Assembly (NCBI GenBank): GCA_903877135.1
Contig: CAIRCN010000004.1
Location: 186,001 to 250,000 of the forward strand
Direction of reading: 5' to 3'
Length of the DNA: 64,000 nucleotides
From: an uncultured Opitutia bacterium
Lineage (GTDB): Bacteria; Verrucomicrobiota; Verrucomicrobiia; Opitutales; Opitutaceae
Position 1 is the stretch's first letter, and each line of letters starts with the position of its first letter. Under the pieces are notes generated by a model. It was not told the origin of the DNA. It did not search any database and saw nothing but the letters and a program-made list of their open reading frames with translations. Made by a program: the position numbers and the translations under genes. Positions 34,810-46,043 of this stretch are shown piece after piece.

Positions 34810-35961
34810 CTATTTTGGGTTGCGCAGCGCGGCGAGGGCGAAGCGGCGGAGCCGCAGTCGATTGAAAATCGGCACGTGCTCGTCGCCCGCGCCGTAGGCG
34901 AGCCACACGTCGTCGCCGACGAAAAATAATCCGGTGTAGCAGAACATGCCCTTGGGATTGTCCTCGAGCAGCCGGCGCAACGGCCAGGTCCGGCCCCCGT
35001 CTGTCGAAATGGCGGCGACGAGCGGCGTACGCCCGGTGTAGGAGTTGGCCGGTCCCGCGCTCGCGAATCGGCCCGAGTGGTCGTTGAAGATCGCGAGCAG
35101 CGCGGCGGAGCCGGGAAGCCGCTTGATACTGGCCGGCGCGATGGGGGACTTCAGCTCGGTTGGCGCGGGCGGTGTCCAAGTCTGGCCGCCGTCGCTCGAG
35201 CGGCAGGCCCACTGCTCACCCTGATCGGTGCGTGCCCACGAGAAGAGCGTGCCGTCGGCCAGTTCCACGACGCCGGGCTCCTGCATGCCCGCGGTGCTCG
35301 CCATCGGTAGCGTCCACCACGTGGCGGTTTCCTTCCAACTGTCGCCTTCGTTGTCGGAATAATACCAAAGGGCGATGGCGCGGCCATCGACGACATCGCG
35401 GCCGTCATCGACGTCGCGCCGCGAGCGCTGGAATGCCACGGGCACGATGAGTCGGCCGCGCGCCGTCTGGATGATACGGTCGTTGTTCAGCACGAAATAT
35501 CCCGGCGCCGGCACCACGCGGACAGGAGCGGACCACGTCGCGCCCTCGTCGGCCGAGATGCGCATGACGGGGTGGCAGTTGATGCGACTGTATTTCTCGC
35601 AGTAGAAAAGCGCGATGCGACCGCTCGCGAGGCGGAGCACGGAGACGCTCATGAGATTAGGCACGGCGCCGCGGTGCACGACCACCACCGGCTGGCTCCA
35701 GGTGTGGCCGAGATCGTCGGTGTGAATTTCTGCAATCTGCGCGGAGTCCTCGTCCTGATCGCCGCTGCCAAACTGCGAAAAATAAAGCGCGATGCGGCCG
35801 GATTTCAGCGCGACGAACGAGCCCTCGGAATTGCGCGGATGCGCGGGCGTGGGGTTGAGGTCGAGGAGAATTTCCGTATCGGGCGCGGCGGGGGCCAGGC
35901 CGGCAAGCAGCCCGGCCGAGAGAACGACGATGGCGAGGCGAACGGGATGGGGCAATACCAT
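34810..35961 (-). CDS. Sialidase-fold BNR-repeat exo-hydrolase
   Basis: 383 aa with signal peptide about 1-26 (LAIVVLSAGLLAGLAPA). Five Asp-box (SxDxGxTW) repeats are visible: DDLGHTWS, SADEGATWS, SDNEGDSWK, SSDGGQTWT and STDGGRTWP, the hallmark of the six-bladed sialidase propeller. An N-terminal Glu/Arg pair in NSEGSFVALKSGRIALYFSQFG and YCEKYSRINCHP fits the family. Exo-sialidase activity is plausible, but many homologues act on other sugars. Terminates against the esterase gene (convergent). Confidence 0.8.
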   Translation of the reverse strand: MVLPHPVRLAIVVLSAGLLAGLAPAAPDTEILLDLNPTPAHPRNSEGSFVALKSGRIALYFSQFGSGDQDEDSAQIAEIHTDDLGHTWSQPVVVVHRGAVPNLMSVSVLRLASGRIALFYCEKYSRINCHPVMRISADEGATWSAPVRVVPAPGYFVLNNDRIIQTARGRLIVPVAFQRSRRDVDDGRDVVDGRAIALWYYSDNEGDSWKETATWWTLPMASTAGMQEPGVVELADGTLFSWARTDQGEQWACRSSDGGQTWTPPAPTELKSPIAPASIKRLPGSAALLAIFNDHSGRFASAGPANSYTGRTPLVAAISTDGGRTWPLRRLLEDNPKGMFCYTGLFFVGDDVWLAYGAGDEHVPIFNRLRLRRFALAALRNPK

Positions 35962-36070
35962 ACCCGAACGTGGGTGAACCGCTGCGCAAAGGCAAACGCT
36001 CCGGCGCCTGTGCTACCCAGCCCGCGCTCCGGGTTGTCACGCGCGCCGAAGTGTGCTGCGGTTTCGCACC

Positions 36071-37162
36071 ATGCTCTGGAAGGAAAACTGGGATGAAACG
36101 CGCGAACACTTTTGCCGTTGGTGGCGGCGCGACGGCCTAGTCGTCGTGCCCTATGTGCCGGCGGGCGTCGCGGCTGAGCGCGTGTCGCGCGATCTGCTTG
36201 CGGCGGACCCCGGCCCGCCGCGCGATGCCGAGGCCCGGCACGCCGATCCCGGCTACGTGACGGCGAACAGCCACTACTGGCTCGCGACCGGCACGCTGGC
36301 GCTCGACGCGCTGCCCATCGGGCGCATGGATCTGGGGCCGGGCTCGCTCGCGCTCTACCTCGGCAGCGAGCCGGGTTTTTCGCACGACACGGTGTGGTTT
36401 CACCCGCTGCAGGACCAGTCGCGGCTCGACCGGCCGCTCAAGCTTGACCCCGCCAACCGCTGGTGGCACCGCCAGCTCGCCCTCGCCGACGCGGCGGTGG
36501 CAAAAAGCGCCGGGCGCTACCCAATCGGTTTTCCCGACATCATCGAGAACCTCGACGTGATCGCCTCGCTGCGCGACACGCAGGCGCTGATGTTCGACAT
36601 GCTGGAGCGGCCAGAGTGGGTGAAGGAGAAGATCGCAGAGATCAACGTGGCCTACTGCGAGGTATTCGAAGCGCTGCGGGCGTGCATCGGACTGCCGGAC
36701 GGGTCGAACTGTTTCTGGGCGTTCCACCTCTGGGGGCCGGGCCGCACGGCGAAGGTGCAGTGCGACGCGCTGGCGATGATCTCGCCGGTGATGTTCGACG
36801 AATTCGTGAAGCCCGCGCTGGCCGAGCAATGCGACTGGCTTGACTGCGCCATGTTCCACCTTGACGGCACGCAGGCGATTCAGCACCTGCCGTCGCTGCT
36901 CTCGATTCCCGGGCTCGATGCGATCGAATACACGCCGCAGGCGGGTCTCGAGGGCGGCGGGCACGAACGGTGGTGGCCGCTTTACCGGCAGATTCTCGCT
37001 GCGGGAAAATCGGTGCAGATCGTCGCCGTGAAACCACACCAAGTCGCGCCGTTGCTCGACGCGATCGGCACGCGCGGCGTCTATCTGCACGTGGACGGCA
37101 TCGAAGATATCGGGACGCTACGGACGCTGGAGGGCGAAGTGCGAAAGCGCTACCCGCAATAG
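36071..37162 (+). CDS. Uroporphyrinogen decarboxylase-fold protein
   Basis: 363 aa. UroD/MtaA-like fold suggested by the C-terminal barrel: FHLDGTQAIQHLPSLLSIPGLDAIEYTP, then VAVKPHQVAPLLDAIGTRGVYLHV. It lacks the strict heme-pathway UroD signature, and its context of two dehydrogenases and a sialidase is not heme synthesis. Homologues with this fold include corrinoid methyltransferases and many unassigned catabolic proteins. ATG 36071 preferred to 36053. Not assigned a reaction. Confidence 0.65.
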   Translation: MLWKENWDETREHFCRWWRRDGLVVVPYVPAGVAAERVSRDLLAADPGPPRDAEARHADPGYVTANSHYWLATGTLALDALPIGRMDLGPGSLALYLGSEPGFSHDTVWFHPLQDQSRLDRPLKLDPANRWWHRQLALADAAVAKSAGRYPIGFPDIIENLDVIASLRDTQALMFDMLERPEWVKEKIAEINVAYCEVFEALRACIGLPDGSNCFWAFHLWGPGRTAKVQCDALAMISPVMFDEFVKPALAEQCDWLDCAMFHLDGTQAIQHLPSLLSIPGLDAIEYTPQAGLEGGGHERWWPLYRQILAAGKSVQIVAVKPHQVAPLLDAIGTRGVYLHVDGIEDIGTLRTLEGEVRKRYPQ

Positions 37163-37229
37163 CGCCGTCCGCTGAAAGAACAGACGGTTGCGACTTGAAG
37201 GAGCGCGGGGTCTGCGGCCCACTGCAGGG

Positions 37230-38255
37230 ATGGAATCGCACGCGGTGGTGTTCACCGGACCGAATCAGGTCGTTTTCAAGAAAATCACCTGCCCGGAGCC
37301 GGGACCGGAAGATGTGGTCGTCGAGTTGCATTTTTCCTGGATCAGCAATGGCACCGAGGGCTCGTTCCTGCGGGGCGAGCGGATTTCGGGCGATGTGGCG
37401 TGGCGGCCGGGCGACCCGGCGCCGTTTCCCATGGTGGCGGGCTATCAGAAGGTGGGGCGCGTGCTGTCAGTCGGCGCGGCGGTGCGCGGGTTTGCGTCGG
37501 GCGACTGGGTGTTCGCGTCGATGAGCAAGGTGTGCGGGATGTTCGACAACCGGTTCGCGGGGCACGTGTCGCCGTCGGTGTGCGCGCAGGGGGCGTTGCT
37601 GCGGCTGCCGGAGGGCGCGAACCCGGTGGCATTTTCCGGACTGGTGCTGGCCCAGGTCGGCTACGGTTGCGGAACGCGCTCGCCCATGCAGCCGGGGCAG
37701 GTCGCGGTCGTGATGGGCGACGGGCTCGTGGGCCAGTGGGCTGGCCAGACTCTGGCGCAGCTCGGCGCAAAAGTGGCGATGGTGGGCCGGCACGCAGACC
37801 GGCTGGCGCGTTTTTCGCGTTTCGGCGCGACGGTGGTGAGCGGGGCGGACAACGGTGTGGCGGCGGTGCGCGCGTTGGGACTGGGGCCGGTGCAGGTGCT
37901 GGTGGAGACGGTTGGCAGCGTGCAGGTGATGCGCGACTGGCTGCCGCAGATGGCGCGCGGCGGGCACATGGTGATCGCAGGATTTTACAAGTCGGCGGGC
38001 GAGGTGAATTTGCAGGAGGCGCTGCAGGAGTTTCGCAACTCGGAGATTTCCTTCGACCTCGCTTCAGGCGCAACGCAGGCGCGCCTGGAGGAGACGCTGC
38101 GTTGGGTGGCGGACGGGCGGCTGGACACGCTGGGCTGCATCACGCACCGCTTCCCGGTGGAGCGCGCCGCGGAAGCGTGTGCGCTGATCGAGAGCAAACG
38201 CGAGCCGGTGCTCGGTGTGGTGCTCGACTGGCCGGCGGCGCGAAGGGAAGGTTGA
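37230..38255 (+). CDS. MDR-family dehydrogenase without obvious catalytic zinc ligands
   Basis: 341 aa. Medium-chain dehydrogenase/reductase with GroES-like N domain and Rossmann core VVMGDGLVGQWAGQTLAQLGAKV. At the usual catalytic zinc Cys the sequence is FSWISNGTEGSFLRG, like the SNGTE loops of the BchC-type group, and there is no four-Cys structural zinc lobe. Probably NAD(P)-dependent alcohol or sugar oxidation. ATG 37230 matches the family start (MESHAVVFTGPNQV). Eight bases separate it from the next MDR gene. Confidence 0.75.
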   Translation: MESHAVVFTGPNQVVFKKITCPEPGPEDVVVELHFSWISNGTEGSFLRGERISGDVAWRPGDPAPFPMVAGYQKVGRVLSVGAAVRGFASGDWVFASMSKVCGMFDNRFAGHVSPSVCAQGALLRLPEGANPVAFSGLVLAQVGYGCGTRSPMQPGQVAVVMGDGLVGQWAGQTLAQLGAKVAMVGRHADRLARFSRFGATVVSGADNGVAAVRALGLGPVQVLVETVGSVQVMRDWLPQMARGGHMVIAGFYKSAGEVNLQEALQEFRNSEISFDLASGATQARLEETLRWVADGRLDTLGCITHRFPVERAAEACALIESKREPVLGVVLDWPAARREG

Positions 38256-38263
38256 TTTTACCC

Positions 38264-39250
38264 ATGACGATTCCCTCCACGATGAAGCTGCTGCAAATTG
38301 AAGCGCCGGGGCGCGCGGCGTGGCGGGACGCGCCGGTGCCGCGGCCGGGCGCGGGCGAGGTGCTGGTGCGGTTGCGCGGCATAGCCACGTGCCCGCATTG
38401 GGACCTGCACATTCTCGGCGGGCAACCGATGTTTCCGGGCATGAAACTGGCGTATCCCTACATGCCCGGCCAGCCGGGGCACGAGGCGGTGGGCGAGGTC
38501 GTGGCGCTGGGCGCGGGCGAGACGACGTTGCGCGTCGGCGCGAGTGTGGCGGTGTGGCGCGACACCGGCGCGCGGCCGCAGGGTTGCTACGCGCAGTTCA
38601 ATGTCTCGCGCGAGGCCGACTTGATCGAGGTGCCGGCGTCGCTCGACGCGGCGGAGATCGCCTCGCTCGAGCTGGCGATGTGCGTGGAAGTTTCATTTCA
38701 GCGGCTGGCCCAGCTCGGCGGCGTCGAGGGACTGACGCTGGGGTTGTCGGGGCTTGGGCCGGCGGGGCTCGTGGGCGTGCAGCTCGCACGGGCCCACGGG
38801 GCGGCGGAGGTGGTGGGTATTGACCCGGTGGCGGAGCGGCGCGAGCTGGCGGCAAAGTTAGGGGCGCATCGCGCGGTGGCGCCGGATGCGGCGGCGTGGC
38901 CGGCCTCGCGGGGCGACGGGGCGGTGGATGACGCCATCGACTTGACGGGCGTGCCGGCGTCGATTGAATTCCTGCTGGATCGGACGCGGCGCTGCGTGAC
39001 GTTGTTCGGCGTGCTGCGCGAAGAGGTGCGCTATGGCGGACGGCACATGTTCGGGCCGGGGGTGGTGCTGATGGGTTATGGCGACCACAACCGCGTAGCG
39101 GCGGAGACTGCGCTGCGGTTCATCATGGAGGGCAAGCTGCGGCTGGCCCCGCTGATCACGCACACGCTGCCGTTCACGCGTTACGAGGAGGGCGTGGAGT
39201 TGCTGCGGCGGAAGCAGGCGGTCAAGGTGCTGTTCGATCCGTGGGCGTGA
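38264..39250 (+). CDS. Zinc-type MDR alcohol dehydrogenase
   Basis: 328 aa. MDR fold with GIATCPHWDLH (cf. CGSDLH) and GHEAVGEV giving the zinc Cys/His/Glu-type motif, and a Rossmann segment LGLSGLGPAGLVGVQLARAHGA. No structural zinc loop. Likely oxidises a polyol or sugar alcohol. Start ATG 38264 is preceded by GGGAAGG at a workable distance; ATG 38282 is an alternative. Tandem with the preceding MDR and UroD-like genes, probably an operon for a small sugar derivative. Confidence 0.8.
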   Translation: MTIPSTMKLLQIEAPGRAAWRDAPVPRPGAGEVLVRLRGIATCPHWDLHILGGQPMFPGMKLAYPYMPGQPGHEAVGEVVALGAGETTLRVGASVAVWRDTGARPQGCYAQFNVSREADLIEVPASLDAAEIASLELAMCVEVSFQRLAQLGGVEGLTLGLSGLGPAGLVGVQLARAHGAAEVVGIDPVAERRELAAKLGAHRAVAPDAAAWPASRGDGAVDDAIDLTGVPASIEFLLDRTRRCVTLFGVLREEVRYGGRHMFGPGVVLMGYGDHNRVAAETALRFIMEGKLRLAPLITHTLPFTRYEEGVELLRRKQAVKVLFDPWA

Positions 39251-39259
39251 GCGGGCAAG

Positions 39260-39289
39260 AAAAAGGCCGCGGCGTTGAAGCCGCGGCCT
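39260..39289 (-). terminator. Rho-independent terminator of hppA
   Basis: On the minus strand AGGCCGCGGC, loop TTCAAC, GCCGCGGCCT and then TTTTT. Perfect 10-bp stem, 37 bases after the hppA stop. It also lies just after the plus-strand MDR gene, but the U tract points to the minus strand. Confidence 0.85.
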
Positions 39290-39326
39290 GACTGATTGAG
39301 GGGATTTACGAAGTGAATCGCGCCGC

Positions 39327-41804
<2,478 letters not shown>

Positions 41805-42044
41805 AGTGAGGGTATACTGGGGGTGATGTTGATTGAGCTTGTGGTTGTGGCGGCGCAGACATTGGCCCGCGAGCCAAATTTCCAAGGGACAGCGCAGTAA
41901 AGCGGGGGCTAATTTTTTCGAGGCGATTCCCTTACACTTGCAGGTGTGAGGACCGGCCCGGCGGGAAAATTCATTTTCGCAGGCAAACCGGGGTTGTGTT
42001 TGGTGGCAGAGGCGGGTCATCGTGGGGTCACCCTCGGTTTCCCC

Positions 42045-44039
42045 ATGCACCATCTACGTTTCCGGCAGGTTCACCTCGATTTTCACACCAGCGGCCTCAT
42101 CCCCGGCATCGGGGCGAGCTTCAACAAGCGCCGGTTTCAGGAGGCGCTCAAGGTCGGACACGTGAACTCGATTACAATTTTCTCCAAATGCCATCACGGC
42201 TGGAGTTATCATCCGACGAAAATCGGCAAGATTCACCCGCACCTGAAGACCGACCTGCTGGCGCGTCAGATCGAAGCCTGTCGGGAGGTCGGTGTGCGTT
42301 GCCCCATCTACCTAAGCGCTGGGCTCGACGAGCTGGCGGCGTTTGCGAACCCGACCTGGGTGGTGAAGAAGAAGGACGGCGTGCTTTGGAAACCGCTCGA
42401 GGTGGAGTGGTTCGTGCGCATCCTGCGCTTCAACTCGCCCTATCTCGACTACCTCTGCGCGCAAATCGAGGAGGTTTGCCAACGCTGGCCGGACAACGAC
42501 GGCATTTTCTTGGATATCATTGGCGTGCAGCGGGACTACAGTGACGACGCGCTGAAAGAGATGAAGAAACTCGGCTACAACCCCGAGGAAGACGCGGACG
42601 TGGCGCGCTACGGCGAGGATGTTCTCTACCGGTATTTCCGGGCCACGACCGCGGCGGCGCAGTCGGTGCGCAAGGATACGCCGGTTTTCCACAACTCCGG
42701 TCACATCTCCATCGGGGCACGCAAGGCGCTCGGTTTCAACACGCACCTCGAGCTTGAGTCGCTGCCGACCGGCGGTTGGGGCTACGACCACTTTCCGCTC
42801 TCGGCCCGCTACACGATCACACAGAAATGGGACTTCATGGGCATGACGGGCAAGTTCCACAACACGTGGGGCGAGTTCGGCGGCTTCAAGCGTCCTGAGG
42901 CGTTGCGCTACGAATGCGGTGCGATGCTCGCCTACGGCGCGAAATGCAGCGTTGGCGACCAGCTCCATCCAGATGGCGAGATGAACCTCGATACCTACAA
43001 GCTCATCGGCGCGGCCTACGCCGAGGTGGAGCGCAAGGAGCCGTGGTGCGACAACGTGAAGCCCGTGGCGCGCATCGCGCTCGTGAGCTGCGAGCAGAAC
43101 CAGCACCGCTGGCGCGGCGGTCAGGCCTGCTCGATGATCGCCGACGAAGGCGCGGGCCGTATGCTGCTCGAGTTGCACCAGCCCTTCGTGGTGCTGGACG
43201 AGCACGCGGAGTGGACGGGCTTTGATCTCGTGGTGCTGCCCGACACGTTCGTGATGACGCCGGCGTTTCTAGCGAAGGCGAAAAAATTTCTCACGGCTGG
43301 TGGCCGTCTGATTGGCGCCGGCTCGGCGCTGCTCGATGAAAAGCAGGAAAATTTTGCGATCGATCCCGGCGCGAAGCTCCTCGGCCGCTCCAAGAACGAC
43401 CCCGACTATTTGCTGGCGACAGATCTCACACCGAATGTGCCCGTGAAATCCGCGGTCGTGATTCAAGGCGGCGCCTACGACATCAAGCCTACGACGGCGA
43501 AGGTCCTGGCGGAGCGGCGTGCCTCGTATTTCAACCGCACTTGGGAGCACTACACCTCGCACCAGCACGCGCCCGACGCGCCGGGTGCCGTGCCACCAGC
43601 GGCGGTGATCGGGAAGCAGGTCGCGTATTTCGCCCACAACATCTTCACCGCCTACCGCACCTACGGCCAGCCGCTCTACCGTGATTTCTTTGCGGCTGCG
43701 CTCAACCACCTGCTCGGTGGCAAACTCCCGGTGGAGACGAATCTGCCCTCAACCGGCCGCGTCAATGTGCTCGAGCAAAAGGCGGAGCGCCGCTACGTGG
43801 CGCACGTGCTCTTTGCCGTCACGAGCAACCGCGGCACTTTCTACGGCAAGCCGGTGGAAATCATCGAAGATCTCGTGCCGCTGCGCGACACACGGGTGCG
43901 GCTGCGGCTGCCGCGCAAGGTGAAGACGGCGCGCCTCGTGCCGGACGGCGGTGCGCTGGCGTTCACGGCGCACACCGACGGCGTCGAATTCACCGTGCGG
44001 GAGTTCACGGCGCACCAGATGATCGAGTTGGGGTATTGA
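42045..44039 (+). CDS. GHL6-type glycoside hydrolase with trimerisation-like domain
   Basis: 664 aa. The N-terminal half matches the hypothetical glycosyl hydrolase 6 pattern (RQVHLDFHTS, VNSITIFSKCHHGWSYHP, DGIFLDIIG with Asp candidates, LELESLPTGGWGYDHFP). A beta-galactosidase-trimerisation-like domain lies in the middle (about 360-520, FDLVVLPDTFVMTP). No signal peptide is evident, so it may act inside the cell on imported oligosaccharides. Function unproven. Start ATG 42045, first of a plus-strand run of six genes. Confidence 0.75.
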   Translation: MHHLRFRQVHLDFHTSGLIPGIGASFNKRRFQEALKVGHVNSITIFSKCHHGWSYHPTKIGKIHPHLKTDLLARQIEACREVGVRCPIYLSAGLDELAAFANPTWVVKKKDGVLWKPLEVEWFVRILRFNSPYLDYLCAQIEEVCQRWPDNDGIFLDIIGVQRDYSDDALKEMKKLGYNPEEDADVARYGEDVLYRYFRATTAAAQSVRKDTPVFHNSGHISIGARKALGFNTHLELESLPTGGWGYDHFPLSARYTITQKWDFMGMTGKFHNTWGEFGGFKRPEALRYECGAMLAYGAKCSVGDQLHPDGEMNLDTYKLIGAAYAEVERKEPWCDNVKPVARIALVSCEQNQHRWRGGQACSMIADEGAGRMLLELHQPFVVLDEHAEWTGFDLVVLPDTFVMTPAFLAKAKKFLTAGGRLIGAGSALLDEKQENFAIDPGAKLLGRSKNDPDYLLATDLTPNVPVKSAVVIQGGAYDIKPTTAKVLAERRASYFNRTWEHYTSHQHAPDAPGAVPPAAVIGKQVAYFAHNIFTAYRTYGQPLYRDFFAAALNHLLGGKLPVETNLPSTGRVNVLEQKAERRYVAHVLFAVTSNRGTFYGKPVEIIEDLVPLRDTRVRLRLPRKVKTARLVPDGGALAFTAHTDGVEFTVREFTAHQMIELGY

Positions 44040-44110
44040 GCCGCGTCGGCGGGCCGGCCCGTTCGTGTTCAGGCTTGGCGTCGGTTGCGCCGGCAGTAAA
44101 TGTCCGCCGC

Positions 44111-45424
44111 ATGTCCCACCCCGGCCCGGCCAGCTCCGCCAAACCCTGGTATCGTCTTTCGCTCACGCAGCAGATTCTCCTCGGGCTTGTGCTCGGGTGC
44201 CTGCTCGGCTGGTGGATGAGTTTGCTCCCCGCCGCCGGGAAAGCCAGCTGGGACAACTGGCTGACGCTCGTCCGCGACATCTTTCTCCACCTCATCAAGG
44301 CCATGATCGCGCCGCTTGTGTTCGCGAGCGTGGTGCAGGGCATCGCCGGCACCGGCGACATGAAGAAGGTCGGCCGCATCGGCGCGAAGGCGCTGCTCTA
44401 TTTTGAAATCGTCACCACCGCCGCGCTCGGCGTCGGGCTCCTCGTGGTCAACGTCGTCGGCCCCGGCGTCGGCGTGAAACTCGCCGCCAGCGCCACCAGC
44501 CTTGGCGCCGTCGCCCAGACAAAACCGCTCTCGCTGTTCGAGACGATCTTGCACGTTTTCCCGACGAGCTTCCTCGATGCTCTAGCGCGCAACGACGTGC
44601 TGCAGATTGTGGCATTCTCCGTCATTTTCGCCACCGCGGTTATCGCCGCCGGCGAGGCAGGCCGTCCTGTGCTGACGTGGTGCGAGAGCCTTACCCAGGT
44701 GATGTTCAAGTTTGCCGGCATCATCATGAAGTTCGCGCCGCTGGGCGTCGGCGCGGCCATTGCCGTGACGGTCAGCCACCAGGGCCTCGGCGTCCTGCTC
44801 AACCTCGGCAAACTCGTTCTCACGCTCTACCTCGCGCTGGTGATCTTCGTGGTGTTTGTCTTTGGCACGGTGATCTGGATCGCGAAGGTGCCGCTCAAGG
44901 CGTTCTTCCGCGCGGTGTGGGAGCCGTTCACGCTCGCCTTCGCCACCGCCAACAGCGAGGCCGCCCTACCTGACGCGTTCGCCCGCATGGAAAAGCTCGG
45001 CGTGCCGCGCGGCATCGTCAGCTTCGTGCTGCCCGCGGGCTACACCTTCAACCTCGACGGCTCCACGCTGCACCTCGCTGTGGCGTCGGTCTTCGTCGCG
45101 CAGGCGGCGGAGGCGACGACGGGCATCCATTTCGGACTCGGCCAGCAAATCACGATGATGATCACCCTCATGCTCACGTCGAAGGGCGTGGCCGCCGTGC
45201 CGCGCGCGTCGCTCGTCGTGCTGATTGCCGCGCTGCAATCGTTCAACCTCCCGCTCGAGGGCGCCGCGATGATCCTCGGCGTCGATGCGCTGCTCGACAT
45301 GGCCCGCACCTCGGTGAACGTCATGGGTAACTGCCTCGCCAGCGTCGTCGTGGCCCGCTGGGAGGGCGAATTCGACGACGCCAAGGCCGAGGCCAACTTC
45401 GGTGACTCCGCCGCCCGCACCTAG
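44111..45424 (+). CDS. Dicarboxylate/amino acid:cation symporter (DAACS)
   Basis: 437 aa, eight membrane helices and two hairpins. Family motifs: ANSEAALP (HP1 serine-rich loop), FNLDGSTLHLAVASVFVAQA (TM7) and LLDMARTSVNVMGNCLASVVVARWEG (TM8). The TM8 Asp and Arg that contact amino and side-chain carboxylate groups in GltPh are kept, favouring an acidic amino acid; the Na1-ligand Asp is Asn, as I recall for proton-coupled members. Start ATG 44111. The next gene overlaps by 23 bases. Confidence 0.88.
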   Translation: MSHPGPASSAKPWYRLSLTQQILLGLVLGCLLGWWMSLLPAAGKASWDNWLTLVRDIFLHLIKAMIAPLVFASVVQGIAGTGDMKKVGRIGAKALLYFEIVTTAALGVGLLVVNVVGPGVGVKLAASATSLGAVAQTKPLSLFETILHVFPTSFLDALARNDVLQIVAFSVIFATAVIAAGEAGRPVLTWCESLTQVMFKFAGIIMKFAPLGVGAAIAVTVSHQGLGVLLNLGKLVLTLYLALVIFVVFVFGTVIWIAKVPLKAFFRAVWEPFTLAFATANSEAALPDAFARMEKLGVPRGIVSFVLPAGYTFNLDGSTLHLAVASVFVAQAAEATTGIHFGLGQQITMMITLMLTSKGVAAVPRASLVVLIAALQSFNLPLEGAAMILGVDALLDMARTSVNVMGNCLASVVVARWEGEFDDAKAEANFGDSAART

Positions 45425-46010
45425 CGCGCCGCCGCCGTCAGGCGCGTTCAGCGCCGTCGTGCTCGCCGCCGGTCGCTCGACCCGCATGGGTCGCGACAAG
45501 GCGCTGCTCGAAACCGCCGGCGTGCCGATGTGGCAGCGCCAGCGCGAGGTGCTCGCGCACGCCGGTGCGGTGGAGATTTTCCTGTCCGTGCGCCCCGAGC
45601 AGGAGTGGGCGCGGCGGGCGACCGGTTTCACCGCGCACCTCCACGACGCGCTTTCCACCGGTGGCCCGATGGTGGGCCTCACCGCCGCCATCGAGCGCGC
45701 CTCGCACCCGCACGTCGCGGTGCTGGCGATCGACCTGCCAAAGATGAACGCGGAGTGGTTCGCCGCGCTGCTCGCGGCGTGCGCTCCGGGCGTGGGCTGT
45801 GTGGGCCGGCGCGGGGATTTTTTCGAGCCGCTCGCCGCGATTTACCCGCGTGAGCTGAAATGGCTGCTCTGGGAGGCGCTCGTGCGCGGCGAGTTTTCCC
45901 TGCAACGCCTGCTCGCCGACGCGATTGCCCGGCAGCTGATGACGGTCCGCGAAATCAAGGCGACGCAGAGCCGGCTTTTCGAAAATTGGAACAGCGCTGG
46001 AGCGGCTTGA
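45402..46010 (+). CDS. MobA-like NTP transferase
   Basis: 202 aa from GTG 45402, inside the end of the transporter gene. Nucleotidyltransferase signature VVLAAGRSTRMGRDKALLE (residues about 19-37), metal-binding LAIDLPKM. Resembles molybdenum cofactor guanylyltransferase MobA, which makes Mo-bis-MGD from GTP. The LarA-like gene next door makes another nucleotide-related role conceivable, but there is no evidence for it. A sulfite-oxidase-like molybdoenzyme lies nearby at 49629. Confidence 0.75.
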   Translation: MTPPPAPSAPPPSGAFSAVVLAAGRSTRMGRDKALLETAGVPMWQRQREVLAHAGAVEIFLSVRPEQEWARRATGFTAHLHDALSTGGPMVGLTAAIERASHPHVAVLAIDLPKMNAEWFAALLAACAPGVGCVGRRGDFFEPLAAIYPRELKWLLWEALVRGEFSLQRLLADAIARQLMTVREIKATQSRLFENWNSAGAA

Positions 46011-46043
46011 GCTTTGCCGCCCCCGGCCTTTCACTCGCCGCCC

